DNA from: JBAYNW01 sp041678605
GTDB lineage: Bacteria; Cyanobacteriota; Vampirovibrionia; Gastranaerophilales; Gastranaerophilaceae
Direction of reading: 5' to 3'
DNA: 64,000 nucleotides
NCBI GenBank assembly: GCA_041678605.1
Contig: JBAYNW010000006.1
Span: 1-64,000 of the forward strand
Shown: positions 51,410 to 60,002 of the stretch, one piece after another
How positions within the stretch are numbered: position 1 is the first letter of the stretch
How the letters are laid out: each line of letters opens with the position of its first letter
Position numbers and translations under genes: made by a program
Notes under the pieces: generated by a model
Database searches by the model: none
Seen by the model: the letters and a program-made list of their open reading frames with translations, nothing else
What the model was told of the DNA's origin: nothing

Positions 51410-52225
51410 ATGAGTGTTGAAGAATTATATTCTAATATTCCTCCGACCAAGTTGAGAAACCAGGATGAAGAGTTTAAGCCGGCCAAGACCACGCCTTTTT
51501 GGCTTTGGGTTGCGAACCAGTTTTTTTATAAGATGCTGGAAAACCGTTTTTTTGCACTTCGTTACAAAGGAGAGAATAATTTTTTTGATAGGGATGAAAA
51601 TATCCCTACCATAGCTTTTGCACCGCATACAAACTGGTGGGACGGAATTGTTGCATACAATATTACAAGACGGATTTTTGATAAAGAAATCAGGCTGATG
51701 GTTGAAGAACTCAACAGATTTCCGCTTTTAAGAAGGGGCGGGGCGTTTCCCATCAATAAAAAATCACCGCAGGCATCTATGACAGCACTTAAATACTCAA
51801 TCGATGTCATTGGGGATTTGGAAAACGTTTTGTATATTTTTCCACAGGGAATTATCAAACCGCCAAACTATCGTCCGATAGAATTCCAAACAGGGCTTGC
51901 TTATATCGCACAAAAAGCCGCTAAAAAATACGGCAAGGTCAATCTGGTTCCCGTTGGGGTTAATTACTTTTTTCTAAGAGCCGACAAGCCCGAAGTCATG
52001 GTCGAAATCGGGAATGTAATAACTCTGGAAAATGAAAAAACAGACAGAAAAGAGTTTTCGGAATATTTGGCGGAAATTCTTGAGCAAACCTGCGACAAAC
52101 AAAACTCCGACATTGCCGAAGGGAATTTAACAGGCTACAAAACCCTTTTTCAACAAAAGTTGAAATGGTATCGAAAAATCGAACAGCGTCTTAAAAAAAT
52201 CGAAATCAAAGGCTCGGGAGTGTAG
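51410..52225 (+). CDS. 1-acylglycerol-3-phosphate acyltransferase-like protein (PlsC family)
   Basis: A 271-residue acyltransferase. It has the catalytic HX4D motif in APHTNWWDG (~70-78), the substrate-binding RRGGAFPINKKSP and the FPQGIIKPP motif in place of FPEGTR. It probably acylates a lysophospholipid or a related carrier lipid. The amphipathic N terminus suggests peripheral membrane attachment. The promoter spacing predicts a leaderless mRNA. Confidence 0.85.
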   Translation: MSVEELYSNIPPTKLRNQDEEFKPAKTTPFWLWVANQFFYKMLENRFFALRYKGENNFFDRDENIPTIAFAPHTNWWDGIVAYNITRRIFDKEIRLMVEELNRFPLLRRGGAFPINKKSPQASMTALKYSIDVIGDLENVLYIFPQGIIKPPNYRPIEFQTGLAYIAQKAAKKYGKVNLVPVGVNYFFLRADKPEVMVEIGNVITLENEKTDRKEFSEYLAEILEQTCDKQNSDIAEGNLTGYKTLFQQKLKWYRKIEQRLKKIEIKGSGV

Positions 52226-52234
52226 CTGTTAAAC

Positions 52235-52286
52235 GATGAGACGTGAGAAGAGAAACGGGAAAAGGAAAGATGGAAATGGGAAATGG
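52235..52286. repeat. Word repeat W fragment
   Basis: GATGAGACGTGAGAAG and GGGAAAAGGAAAGATGG words, the same vocabulary as 241-290. It directly follows the acyltransferase gene and leads into an M element. Confidence 0.6.
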
Positions 52287-52291
52287 TTTAC

Positions 52292-52480
52292 CCGGAGGGC
52301 GGTCTAAAAAGTCCCCTCCCGTCAACTAACGTCTTGCCGGAACAACGAATATCGGCTCCTCGTAGATTGCCCTTAATCCGGCATCCCAAATGTGAGATCC
52401 CGAATTAAGGGCAACCGTTGTTGAAGCCGATAATCCATGTTTCGGGATGACGAGAGGGGACTTTTTAGACCGCCCTCCGG
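52292..52480. repeat. Terminal-inverted-repeat element M, copy C (best preserved)
   Basis: A 189-base element bounded by perfect 27-base inverted repeats at 52292-52318 and 52454-52480, each containing GGTCTAAAAAGTCCCC or its complement. It has no coding capacity, so it is MITE-like. It lies in the convergent gap between the acyltransferase and a hypothetical gene and could fold into a transcription-blocking hairpin. Confidence 0.9.
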
Positions 52481-52493
52481 TGAGTAATATAAA

Positions 52494-53120
52494 TTATTTA
52501 CCTTCTGCCTTTTTGAAATCCTTGTTTCTCAGTACTTTATCAAGAACTTTTTGCGTTTTCTTTTTATTTTCAGCTCGATTTTTTTCTAAAGCAATTGCGT
52601 CATTAGTCCTCTTAACCTCTTTATATAAAGCCGCTTTGAACTGCTTGTTACTCACAAAGTCTCTTTTGGATGAAAGTAATTTGAAAGGAAAGTTCCTTGA
52701 CCAAACACCTTTATCAAAAGTATCTAAGCTAAATAAACTTAATCGAGCTTGTTTATTCAATTTGAAATAAGCATAAAAATCCAAACTTTCGATTTCAGCA
52801 AGCCTTTTTTTAGGGTCATAGAGTTTTTGAATATTTACTTTTAATTTTTCTGCTAATTTTGATAATTTTTCAATAATATTTTTTTCTTTCTCTACAAGAG
52901 ACTCATATTTTCTTTTAGTTACACCAATAAGGACATCATCAAACCCGTCATTTAGAGCCTTTCTTATTTCGTCAGCACCATAACTCTTAAAATTGGAACC
53001 AAAATTGCTGTAAATATCTTTTACTACTCTTATTGCTTTTCTGTCAAACCTTGAAGTAAAAGACGGGTTTTGTTTTGTGGTGTTTTTGTTGTTTAAATCA
53101 TAACTGTTAAATGTAATCAT
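52494..53120 (-). CDS. Hypothetical protein with an N-terminal NPSF motif
   Basis: A 208-residue, Lys-rich, mostly helical protein. The N terminus ITFNSYDLNNKNTTKQNPSFTSRF carries the NPSF motif seen in other small genes of this window. No signal peptide or membrane segment is present. GAGG lies eight bases before the ATG. TTATATATAATC upstream partly resembles the TTTATATA elements, but there is no GTCAAT partner. No known family. Confidence 0.72.
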   Translation of the reverse strand: MITFNSYDLNNKNTTKQNPSFTSRFDRKAIRVVKDIYSNFGSNFKSYGADEIRKALNDGFDDVLIGVTKRKYESLVEKEKNIIEKLSKLAEKLKVNIQKLYDPKKRLAEIESLDFYAYFKLNKQARLSLFSLDTFDKGVWSRNFPFKLLSSKRDFVSNKQFKAALYKEVKRTNDAIALEKNRAENKKKTQKVLDKVLRNKDFKKAEGK

Positions 53121-53260
53121 TTCATTTTCCTCACTTTTTGTAATCGATTATATATAACCTGTAAAAAAAATCTTTTGCCAGTTTTTGGAATTTTCTTTAC
53201 AATTAGTAACAATTTACATCAAGCTTTATTTATTATAATATTCTTATAACGTGGATTTTT

Positions 53261-53304
53261 GGATTGCCGCGTCATTCGCTTCGCTCATTCCTCGCAATGG
53301 CACG
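53261..53304. repeat. P repeat fragment
   Basis: GGATTGCCGCGTCATTCGCT, TCGCTCATTCC and CTCGCAATGGCACG are outer-arm pieces of the P repeat joined as a short hairpin. Confidence 0.65.
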
Positions 53305-53318
53305 AAGTAAAATAAAAT

Positions 53319-53342
53319 GTAGGGCGGAATTGCCATTCCGCC
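53319..53342. repeat. GTAGG-headed hairpin (REP-like) 1
   Basis: GTAGG is followed by an eight-pair stem GGCGGAAT/ATTCCGCC with a four-base loop. A GTAG head beside a palindrome is the layout of REP sequences handled by RAYT transposases. Confidence 0.6.
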
Positions 53343-53360
53343 GACGAAAGAAGGTAGAAG

Positions 53361-53382
53361 GTAGGATGGGCTTTAGCCCATC
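53361..53382. repeat. GTAGG-headed hairpin (REP-like) 2
   Basis: GTAGG joins a seven-pair stem GATGGGC/GCCCATC with loop TTTA, 19 bases upstream of the pheT start. Confidence 0.6.
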
Positions 53383-53400
53383 AATAAAAGGATTGAACAC

Positions 53401-55890
53401 ATGCAGGTATCATTAAACTGGTTAAACGAATTTGTCGATTTATCCGACACAGACGAAAAACAAATAGCACACGAGCTTACTATGAGCGGGCTTGAGGTTG
53501 AAGGGATTGAACACATAAAACCTCAATTCAAAAATATAATCACGGCAAAAATTTTGAAAATCGACGCCCATCCTAATGCGGATAAACTTCACCTTGTAAC
53601 GGTTGATATAGGAAACGGAACGAAAACCGTTGTATGCGGAGCCCAAAACATTGAAGGAGGGCAGATTATCCCTTACGCTTCCGTGGGTTCTGAAGTTTTG
53701 GACAGAAAGACCGGCGAAATGTTCACCTTGACTCCTGCAGAAATCAGAGGGGTTAAATCTGAAGGCATGCTCTGTTCGGCCGACGAACTCGGGCTGGCCG
53801 ACAGAAATTACCAGTCAGAGGACGGAATCCTGATTTTAAGCCGTTTGGTCAAAAATCCCGAATTGGGAAAACCGTTGGAAGATGTTTTGGGGCTTGAAGA
53901 AGATACTGTTCTTGACGTTGCTCAGACGGCAAACAGAGGGGATGAAATGTCTGTTATCGGCATTGCAAGAGAGCTTTGTGCGATTTTTAACAAAGAATTG
54001 AAATTCTCACCGCTGACCAGCACCACTGATTTAAACACAAACGAATTTAAGGTGGAAATTATTGACGTTGATGTCTGCAAATACTATTCTTTGGGAGTTT
54101 TAAAAGGAATAAAAATTAAACCTTCACCATCTTGGATGCAAAAAAGGCTTATCGCATCAGGAATTCGCTCAATCAGCAACGTCGTGGATATAACAAACTA
54201 CGTGCTTTTGGAATACGGAATTCCGCTTCACGCCTTCGATTTAAACAAATTAAACGGATATCTTTGCGTCAGACGTGCCAAAGAAGGCGAAAAAATCGTC
54301 ACAATCGACGGAGTTGAAAGAAATTTAAACCATGACAGCGTTTTAATTTCCACAAAGGAAGAAGGTGTTTGCCTTGCGGGAGTTTTCGGCGGACAAAATT
54401 CCGAAATCGACGAAAACACGACCGCAATCGCACTTGAGGCCGCATATTTTGTGCCTTCAAGCAACAGAAAAAGCTCAAGAAGCGTAGGCTACCGCTCAGA
54501 CGCCTGTGCAAGATTTGAGCGGGGAGTTGATATAGAAGCGGTGAAACCCGCCCTTATGCGTGCGATGCAGCTCTTGGCAGAGCTTGCGGACGCAAAAGTC
54601 GTCGGGGTTGTCGAAGACGGCAACAACAAACTGGAAAAAACAGAAATAACCCTCAGATTTTCCCAGATTAAAAGAGTTTTGGGCTGTGAAATAGAAGGTG
54701 AAAAGTGCATTTCAATACTTGAAAAATTGGGATTTGAACTTTTGGGCAAAAATGAAAGTGCCGCCAAGTTTGAAGTCCCGTCATTCAGAGTAAATGACGT
54801 AACGAGAGAAATCGATTTAATTGAAGAAATCGCCAGAATTAACGGATATGACAAGATTGCACCGAGCCTGCCTTCTCAAAATCAATCCCCGATAATTTCG
54901 GTTGAGGAACAGACCTTGAAAAAAATAAATTCAACTCTTCTGTCATCAGGTTTGAACGAAATTGTAACCTCATCTTTAATCGGAGAACCTCTGTTGAAGC
55001 AGTTTTCGCTCACCTACGATGACGAAAAGGCCGTCAAGGTTGAAAATCCGCAAAGCGAAGAATACACAATGCTCAGGCAAACGCTGATTGCAAATGTCTT
55101 GCACTGTATGAAATACAATTATGACAACGCCCAAAAATCTTTCTGGGCTTACGAAATTGGAAAAGTTTATTTCAAAAACCGCCCCGCAGACGAAAAAAAC
55201 TCGGGCGTTGATGAAATTAAAATGCTCTCGGGAATTTTGACGGGAAATATTGAAAACTCAATGTGGCAAGCCGGACAAAATACTGATTTCTATTCGTTAA
55301 AAGGGGTCTTTGAAAACCTATTCAATGAATTAGGTATTTCAAACAGAATTCAATTCAAACCATTGGATGAAAATACTTCTCACCTCTCACGTCTCACGTC
55401 TCACTTGTTTCACCCGTACAAGAGTGCAAAGATTGTTATGTTAGGTAAAACCCTTATTGAATTAGGCTCTATCGGACAGCTTCACCCGATTTTGAAAGAC
55501 AAATTGAAGCTAAATCAGGATGCTTTCTTGTTTGAGGTTAATTTGGATGAAATTATAAAGGCAATTAATCCGACGACAGTCAGGTACAAAAAATTACCTC
55601 AATTCCCTGAAGTTCAAAGGGATTTGGCGTTTGTAGTTCCTGAAGAAGTTAATTATGACGAACTTCAAAAAGTTATCAAAAAAGCCGTTCAGTCAAATCT
55701 TTTCAAAGGCTGTGAAGTCTTTGACGTTTACAAGGGCGAAAACATTGAAAAAGGCTTCAAGAGCATTGCTTTCAGGATAAAAATGCAGGATGAACAGTCT
55801 ACCTTGACAGATGAAATTGTTGATGTTCAAATGAAATCGGTTCAAGAGAGTTTGAAAAAGAACTTTGAGGGAGTTACATTAAGAGCTTAA
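53401..55890 (+). CDS. pheT: Phenylalanine-tRNA ligase beta subunit
   Basis: An 829-residue subunit with the standard order. A tRNA-binding OB domain (~39-148, AKILKIDAHPNADKLHLVTVDIG) is followed by the B3/4 editing domain (~205-380, YGIPLHAFDLNKL and SRSVGYRSDACARFERGVD), the B5 domain (~405-475), the core and the C-terminal anticodon-binding FDX-ACB domain (~735-829). Residues ~660-669 in LDENTSHLSRLTSHLFHPYKS are encoded by a W-type repeat. The alpha-subunit gene pheS is not adjacent. AAAGGA precedes the ATG. Confidence 0.95.
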   Translation: MQVSLNWLNEFVDLSDTDEKQIAHELTMSGLEVEGIEHIKPQFKNIITAKILKIDAHPNADKLHLVTVDIGNGTKTVVCGAQNIEGGQIIPYASVGSEVLDRKTGEMFTLTPAEIRGVKSEGMLCSADELGLADRNYQSEDGILILSRLVKNPELGKPLEDVLGLEEDTVLDVAQTANRGDEMSVIGIARELCAIFNKELKFSPLTSTTDLNTNEFKVEIIDVDVCKYYSLGVLKGIKIKPSPSWMQKRLIASGIRSISNVVDITNYVLLEYGIPLHAFDLNKLNGYLCVRRAKEGEKIVTIDGVERNLNHDSVLISTKEEGVCLAGVFGGQNSEIDENTTAIALEAAYFVPSSNRKSSRSVGYRSDACARFERGVDIEAVKPALMRAMQLLAELADAKVVGVVEDGNNKLEKTEITLRFSQIKRVLGCEIEGEKCISILEKLGFELLGKNESAAKFEVPSFRVNDVTREIDLIEEIARINGYDKIAPSLPSQNQSPIISVEEQTLKKINSTLLSSGLNEIVTSSLIGEPLLKQFSLTYDDEKAVKVENPQSEEYTMLRQTLIANVLHCMKYNYDNAQKSFWAYEIGKVYFKNRPADEKNSGVDEIKMLSGILTGNIENSMWQAGQNTDFYSLKGVFENLFNELGISNRIQFKPLDENTSHLSRLTSHLFHPYKSAKIVMLGKTLIELGSIGQLHPILKDKLKLNQDAFLFEVNLDEIIKAINPTTVRYKKLPQFPEVQRDLAFVVPEEVNYDELQKVIKKAVQSNLFKGCEVFDVYKGENIEKGFKSIAFRIKMQDEQSTLTDEIVDVQMKSVQESLKKNFEGVTLRA
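55378..55404. repeat. Short W repeat inside pheT
   Basis: TCTCACCTCTCACGTCTCAC and the following GTCTCAC are the reverse complement of the GTGAGACGTGAGACGTGAG tract at ~246-271. They add about nine in-frame residues. Confidence 0.75.
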
Positions 55891-55897
55891 CTATTCT

Positions 55898-55937
55898 GTC
55901 GTTGCGAGGCTTTTTAGAAAGCCGAAGCAATCCAAAA
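55898..55937. repeat. P repeat fragment
   Basis: GTCGTTGCGAGGC..GCCGAAGCAATCC, an outer arm of P with an internal GGCTTTTTAGAAAGCC hairpin, lies eight bases after the pheT stop and may act as a weak terminator. Confidence 0.65.
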
Positions 55938-55986
55938 AATTCTTGAATTACACAAGACCACCTAAAGGCCACAATAGGAGAAGTTT

Positions 55987-56634
55987 ATGAAAAAATTACT
56001 GATTATTTTTACTTTTTTGCTTAGTTTTATTTTGCCTGCAAACGCAGATGTAATGCCTTATTACGTAAACAATATAAACACGAATTCCATCGGAGTTTAT
56101 CAGGCATCAAACCACGTTAGAATTTACAAAGAGCCTAACGAAAATTCTCCTTTACTGTTGGATGTTTTTTGGGATAATCAGACGTTCAACTGTCCTGATA
56201 TTTCCGCCAGCAACCTTTTTGTAGTGTTTTTGCCTAAAAAAGAACTTGCGTTTCTTACCGTAACCGACGAAAACGATAATGAAAACTGGGTGGAGGTTGT
56301 TTACAACCGAAACGGAAGCCAAAAAGGCTGGGTGAAGAAAGATGATGAATACAGGTTTATGAGCTGGCGTACTTTTTTTAACCTTTACGGAAGAAAGTAC
56401 GGGCTTTACTACATGAAGGACGCTCCCAAAGATACCAAAGTAATCTACAGCTCAAACGCCGAAGGTTCTCAAGAACTGGGCAAAATTACCATGCCTCAGA
56501 CCGTAAAACTGACTTCTGTCAAAGGAAATTGGCTTTTAGTGGTGGCTTTTGACGTGGACCGGCTTCAAAAAATCGGCTGGATAAAGTGGCGAAGCATCGC
56601 CGGCGAAATCTACCTGTTTCCGGACATTAAGTGA
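55987..56634 (+). CDS. Secreted protein with SH3-like repeats
   Basis: A 215-residue exported protein with a signal peptide (residues ~1-20, ...LPANA). Two beta-rich segments resemble bacterial SH3 domains: HVRIYKEPNENSPLL..NWVEVVYNRNGSQKGWVKKDD and KVIYSSNAEGSQELGKI..GNWLLVVAF..KIGWIKWR. Such domains usually bind cell-wall peptides. No catalytic domain is attached. AGGAG precedes the ATG. Confidence 0.72.
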   Translation: MKKLLIIFTFLLSFILPANADVMPYYVNNINTNSIGVYQASNHVRIYKEPNENSPLLLDVFWDNQTFNCPDISASNLFVVFLPKKELAFLTVTDENDNENWVEVVYNRNGSQKGWVKKDDEYRFMSWRTFFNLYGRKYGLYYMKDAPKDTKVIYSSNAEGSQELGKITMPQTVKLTSVKGNWLLVVAFDVDRLQKIGWIKWRSIAGEIYLFPDIK

Positions 56635-56702
56635 TTTAACACTAAATTAATCTTTAAAAACCTTTTTTGAGGTACAATAATGTAGTAACTGTGGGGGAAA
56701 TA

Positions 56703-56721
56703 GTAGGTTGGGTTTTCAACC
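56703..56721. repeat. GTAGG-headed hairpin (REP-like) 3
   Basis: GTAGG overlaps a five-pair stem GGTTG/CAACC, 24 bases upstream of the nifU start. The stem is shorter than in the other copies. Confidence 0.45.
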
Positions 56722-56745
56722 AAACATTATATAAGGGAAAAAATC

Positions 56746-57567
56746 ATGTGGGATTATACAAAAGAAGTTATGGAGCATTACAGAAACCCGAAAAACGTCG
56801 GGAAGATTGACGATGCGGACGCAGTTGGCGAAGCAGGATCTCTTGTCTGCGGCGATGCTTTAAAAATCTATTTAAAAATAAAAAATAATATCGTCACCGA
56901 TGCAAAGTTTCAGACGTTCGGCTGCGGCTCTGCGGTCGCAAGTTCGAGCATTTTGACCGAAATGATTATCGGCAAACCGCTCGACGAAGTCAAAAAAATT
57001 ACAAATAAAGATATTGCTGACAAATTGGGCGGGCTTCCGCCTGAAAAAATGCACTGTTCGGTTATGGGATATGAAGCTTTAGAAAACGCCTTAAGCCACT
57101 ATTTGAAGGAAGATGTCACGTCAGGAAAAGATAAACTGGTCTGCAAATGCTTTAGTGTGACCGAAAAACAAATCTTAAAAGCAGTCAAAGAAAATAATCT
57201 TAAAACGATTGAAGATGTGACGAATTACACAAAAGCGGGCGGTGCCTGCGGGCATTGCAAGGAAAATATTCAGGCAATTTTGGATGAATATTACAAAACA
57301 AAACCTGCAAAAGAGAAGCCATTGCTCACTCATACGCAAAAAATTATTAAAATTAACAACATAATAGAAAACCAGATAGCAGCAGAGCTTAGAAAAGACG
57401 GCGGAGATATCGACTTAATAGATATTGACGGCAACAAGGTTTATGTGAAGCTGAAAGGCTGCTGCTCAAAATGCAAAAACTCGACACTAACGCTCAAGAA
57501 CTTTGTCGAAGCAACTTTGCGGGAAACTTTGGGCGAAGACATAGAAGTGGTAGAAGTCGAAGGGTAA
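56746..57567 (+). CDS. nifU: NifU-type iron-sulfur cluster scaffold protein
   Basis: A 273-residue three-domain scaffold. The IscU-like N domain has cluster cysteines C35, C60 and C104. The central Bfd-like domain has C133, C135, C168 and C171, and the C-terminal Nfu domain has KGCCSKC (~238-243). It assembles Fe-S clusters using sulfur from the downstream NifS. No nitrogenase genes are near, so it probably serves general cluster assembly (for fumarase, RimO and others), as in many anaerobes. Confidence 0.95.
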   Translation: MWDYTKEVMEHYRNPKNVGKIDDADAVGEAGSLVCGDALKIYLKIKNNIVTDAKFQTFGCGSAVASSSILTEMIIGKPLDEVKKITNKDIADKLGGLPPEKMHCSVMGYEALENALSHYLKEDVTSGKDKLVCKCFSVTEKQILKAVKENNLKTIEDVTNYTKAGGACGHCKENIQAILDEYYKTKPAKEKPLLTHTQKIIKINNIIENQIAAELRKDGGDIDLIDIDGNKVYVKLKGCCSKCKNSTLTLKNFVEATLRETLGEDIEVVEVEG

Positions 57568-57582
57568 ACGGCAAACAGAACA

Positions 57583-57606
57583 GTAGGGCAGGATTGTAAT
57601 CCTGCC
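57583..57606. repeat. GTAGG-headed hairpin (REP-like) 4
   Basis: GTAGG joins a nine-pair stem GGCAGGATT/AATCCTGCC with a two-base loop. It sits between nifU and nifS, directly before the GGGGAT ribosome site of nifS. Confidence 0.6.
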
Positions 57607-57617
57607 GGGGATAGAAA

Positions 57618-58817
57618 ATGAAACAAAAATTGATATATTTAGACAACAACGCAACAACAAAGATTGACAGCAGGGTTCTGGAAGTCATGTTGCCGTATTT
57701 TAAAGAACTTTACGCCAATCCGTCAAGCATATACAGCTTTGGCGGCATTGCACAAAAAGCGGTGGCACAGTCCAGAGAGCAAATTAGAGATTTTGTAAAC
57801 GCAAAAACCGACAAAGAAATCTTTTTTACAGCCTCAGGCTCAGAAGGTGCAAATACAGCAATAAAAGGCATTTTAGAGTCAGACAGAACAAAAAAACACA
57901 TTATAACAACAAAAGTTGAACACCCTTGCGTTCTAAACCTTTACAAAACACTCGAAAAACAGGGATATAAAGTTGATTATATAGATGTTAATTCAAACGG
58001 GGATTTGGATTTAGATGAGCTGAAAAATGCTGTTACGCCTGAAACCATTCTTGTTTCTTGCATGTGGGCAAATAATGAAACAGGAATTATTTTCCCTATC
58101 GATAGGATTTCTCAAATCGTCAAGTCCAAAAACAAAGACGCAAAACTTTTCGTAGACGCAGTTCAGGCGGCAGGAAAAATTCCTATGGATGTTCAGGCCT
58201 GCGACATTGATTTGTTAAGCATTTCGGGTCACAAATTCCATGCCCCTAAAGGTATCGGGGCTTTATATGTTAAATCAGGAACACTTTTCTCGCCTCTTGT
58301 TATCGGGGGTCATCAGGAACGAGGCAAACGTGCAGGCACAGAGAATGTTCCGTACATAGTCGGGATAGGAATGGCCGCACAGCTTGCGAAAGAAGGGCTT
58401 GAATATGAGTCAACGGAGGTCAGACGTCTGCGTGATAAATTGGAAAGCAATATCTTAAAGACCGTTTTTAATTCTCGCTTGAACAGCGGCATTGCAAATC
58501 GAGTTCCAAACACCTCAAATATCGGGTTTGAATACATTGAAGGCGAATTAATTTTGCTTCACCTTAGCGATTTCGGGATTTGTGCAAGTTCGGGAAGTGC
58601 CTGTACATCAGGTTCTTTAGAGCCAAGCCATGTTTTGAGAGCTATGGGCGTGCCATTCACTGCCCTTCACGGAAGTATAAGATTCAGCTTGAGCAGATTT
58701 ACAACAGAAAAAGAGATAGACTGCGTTCTGTCCGTCATGCCAAGGCTGATTGACAAACTGGTAAAAATATCTCCGTTCCAAGCCGAACTTGAAGAATTAA
58801 GAAACCTCAGGAGATAA
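57618..58817 (+). CDS. nifS: Cysteine desulfurase
   Basis: A 399-residue class V PLP enzyme releasing sulfur from cysteine. The PLP lysine is K206 in SISGHKFHAPKG. Other features are the YLDNNATTK start, HPCVLN, the substrate-binding GGHQERGKRAGTEN and the active-site cysteine loop CASSGSACTSGS. It follows nifU by 50 bases with a REP-like hairpin between, and the two form the Fe-S assembly pair. Its end overlaps the convergent MFS gene by 11 bases. Confidence 0.95.
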   Translation: MKQKLIYLDNNATTKIDSRVLEVMLPYFKELYANPSSIYSFGGIAQKAVAQSREQIRDFVNAKTDKEIFFTASGSEGANTAIKGILESDRTKKHIITTKVEHPCVLNLYKTLEKQGYKVDYIDVNSNGDLDLDELKNAVTPETILVSCMWANNETGIIFPIDRISQIVKSKNKDAKLFVDAVQAAGKIPMDVQACDIDLLSISGHKFHAPKGIGALYVKSGTLFSPLVIGGHQERGKRAGTENVPYIVGIGMAAQLAKEGLEYESTEVRRLRDKLESNILKTVFNSRLNSGIANRVPNTSNIGFEYIEGELILLHLSDFGICASSGSACTSGSLEPSHVLRAMGVPFTALHGSIRFSLSRFTTEKEIDCVLSVMPRLIDKLVKISPFQAELEELRNLRR

Positions 58818-59994
58818 GCCTTCTGCTTGCCGCTTCCGCCTGATCCGGCAAAAATCTTACCAGATATGAAAATATTGCAGGAATAAAAGACACAATCAGC
58901 AGAACTTTTGTTATACCGAATTTTTGAGCACAAAATCCCACGATTGTCAGAAACACTGCTGCAATTCCCCATACAAAGCCGTTAATAAACCCTGAAACAA
59001 TGCTTTTATATTCAGGCAAAATTCTTTGTGCCATAACCATTGTGACAGGCATGGCGAGCATTGTTATAAAACCAACCAAAATAAAAATTGCAATCGAAAT
59101 TATCGGGTGCAGCTTGTAAGTCAATACAAATAAGCCCATTGTCGGCAGAGTTGCTATCATTGAAATGTAAAAAACATTTTTTGCACCGATTTTTTGTTCA
59201 ATTTTTCCGCTTAAAAACGAGCCTAAACCTCCCGCCAGCATAAACAAAAATAACGATACACCTATGTATGAAGGGCTATGCCCCATATCTTTCCACAAAA
59301 ACGGCAGCAAAATCGCACAACCGTTAGTGATTAGCGATTTCATCATTGAAATTGCCATCAATATAATCATATATTTGTTTGACAAAATTTCCCTGAAAGA
59401 TTTGTTAAATTCTTTGTGTTCTATTTTTACATTCGTGTTTGAAATTTTAGGTACATACCTGAACATTAAAATTGCAATAGTAATCCCGATTAACGCTGTG
59501 TAGGGGATTTTTGCAAGCCCAAAATGCTGTGCAACGAGTGCTGAAATTATCGGACCAAAAGAAAATCCGACAGTTCCGGCACTTATGAAAATACCCATAT
59601 TTGAAACAAAATTTCCTTTTGAAAATCTTGAAATAAACCCCAAAGCCTGCGGATGAAAAAAGCTTCCGCCCAAAAACCCAAAAACTACAAAAATAGTCAA
59701 AACAACAACATTAGGAGCATTTGTTGCAAGCGGAATGAATACTGCACCCAGAATTAATCCCCAAAAAATAAAAACTCTTTTGACTATATTGTCCGCCAAA
59801 AATCCGAAAACCGGCTGAAACATTGAAGCACAAACCTGTGCAATTGCCATTATAACGGTCGCAATCGCCATCGTAAACCCTATTTTTGCCGCAATAAAAG
59901 GCATAATCGGATTCAAAAACCCTGAATACGTGTCGTTTACCAAATGTGCGGCAGAAAGCCATGTTATTGCCCGTTTGTTTGTAGCTTCGTCCAT
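58807..59994 (-). CDS. MFS transporter (fosmidomycin-resistance-like)
   Basis: A 395-residue transporter with about 12 membrane helices. The start AAHLVNDTYSGFLNPIMPFIAAKIG and CASMFQPVFGFLADN resemble the Fsr/fosmidomycin-resistance branch of the major facilitator superfamily. It lies eight bases after the decarboxylase gene on the same strand, so the two are probably co-transcribed. It might export an amine product or a drug; the substrate is not known. Confidence 0.85.
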   Translation of the reverse strand: MDEATNKRAITWLSAAHLVNDTYSGFLNPIMPFIAAKIGFTMAIATVIMAIAQVCASMFQPVFGFLADNIVKRVFIFWGLILGAVFIPLATNAPNVVVLTIFVVFGFLGGSFFHPQALGFISRFSKGNFVSNMGIFISAGTVGFSFGPIISALVAQHFGLAKIPYTALIGITIAILMFRYVPKISNTNVKIEHKEFNKSFREILSNKYMIILMAISMMKSLITNGCAILLPFLWKDMGHSPSYIGVSLFLFMLAGGLGSFLSGKIEQKIGAKNVFYISMIATLPTMGLFVLTYKLHPIISIAIFILVGFITMLAMPVTMVMAQRILPEYKSIVSGFINGFVWGIAAVFLTIVGFCAQKFGITKVLLIVSFIPAIFSYLVRFLPDQAEAASRRLIS

Positions 59995-60002
59995 ATATTT
60001 CC

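Noticed and set aside
51289..51492. 67-residue minus-strand open frame across the acyltransferase start
   Set aside because: It overlaps the promoter and the 5' end of a convincing PlsC-like gene on the other strand.
54489..54854. 121-residue antisense open frame under pheT
   Set aside because: It is opposite a conserved domain of pheT with no ribosome site or family resemblance.
57587..57606. Hairpin before nifS as a transcription terminator
   Set aside because: It has no T tract and adjoins the nifS ribosome site; the GTAGG head fits a REP-like sequence better.
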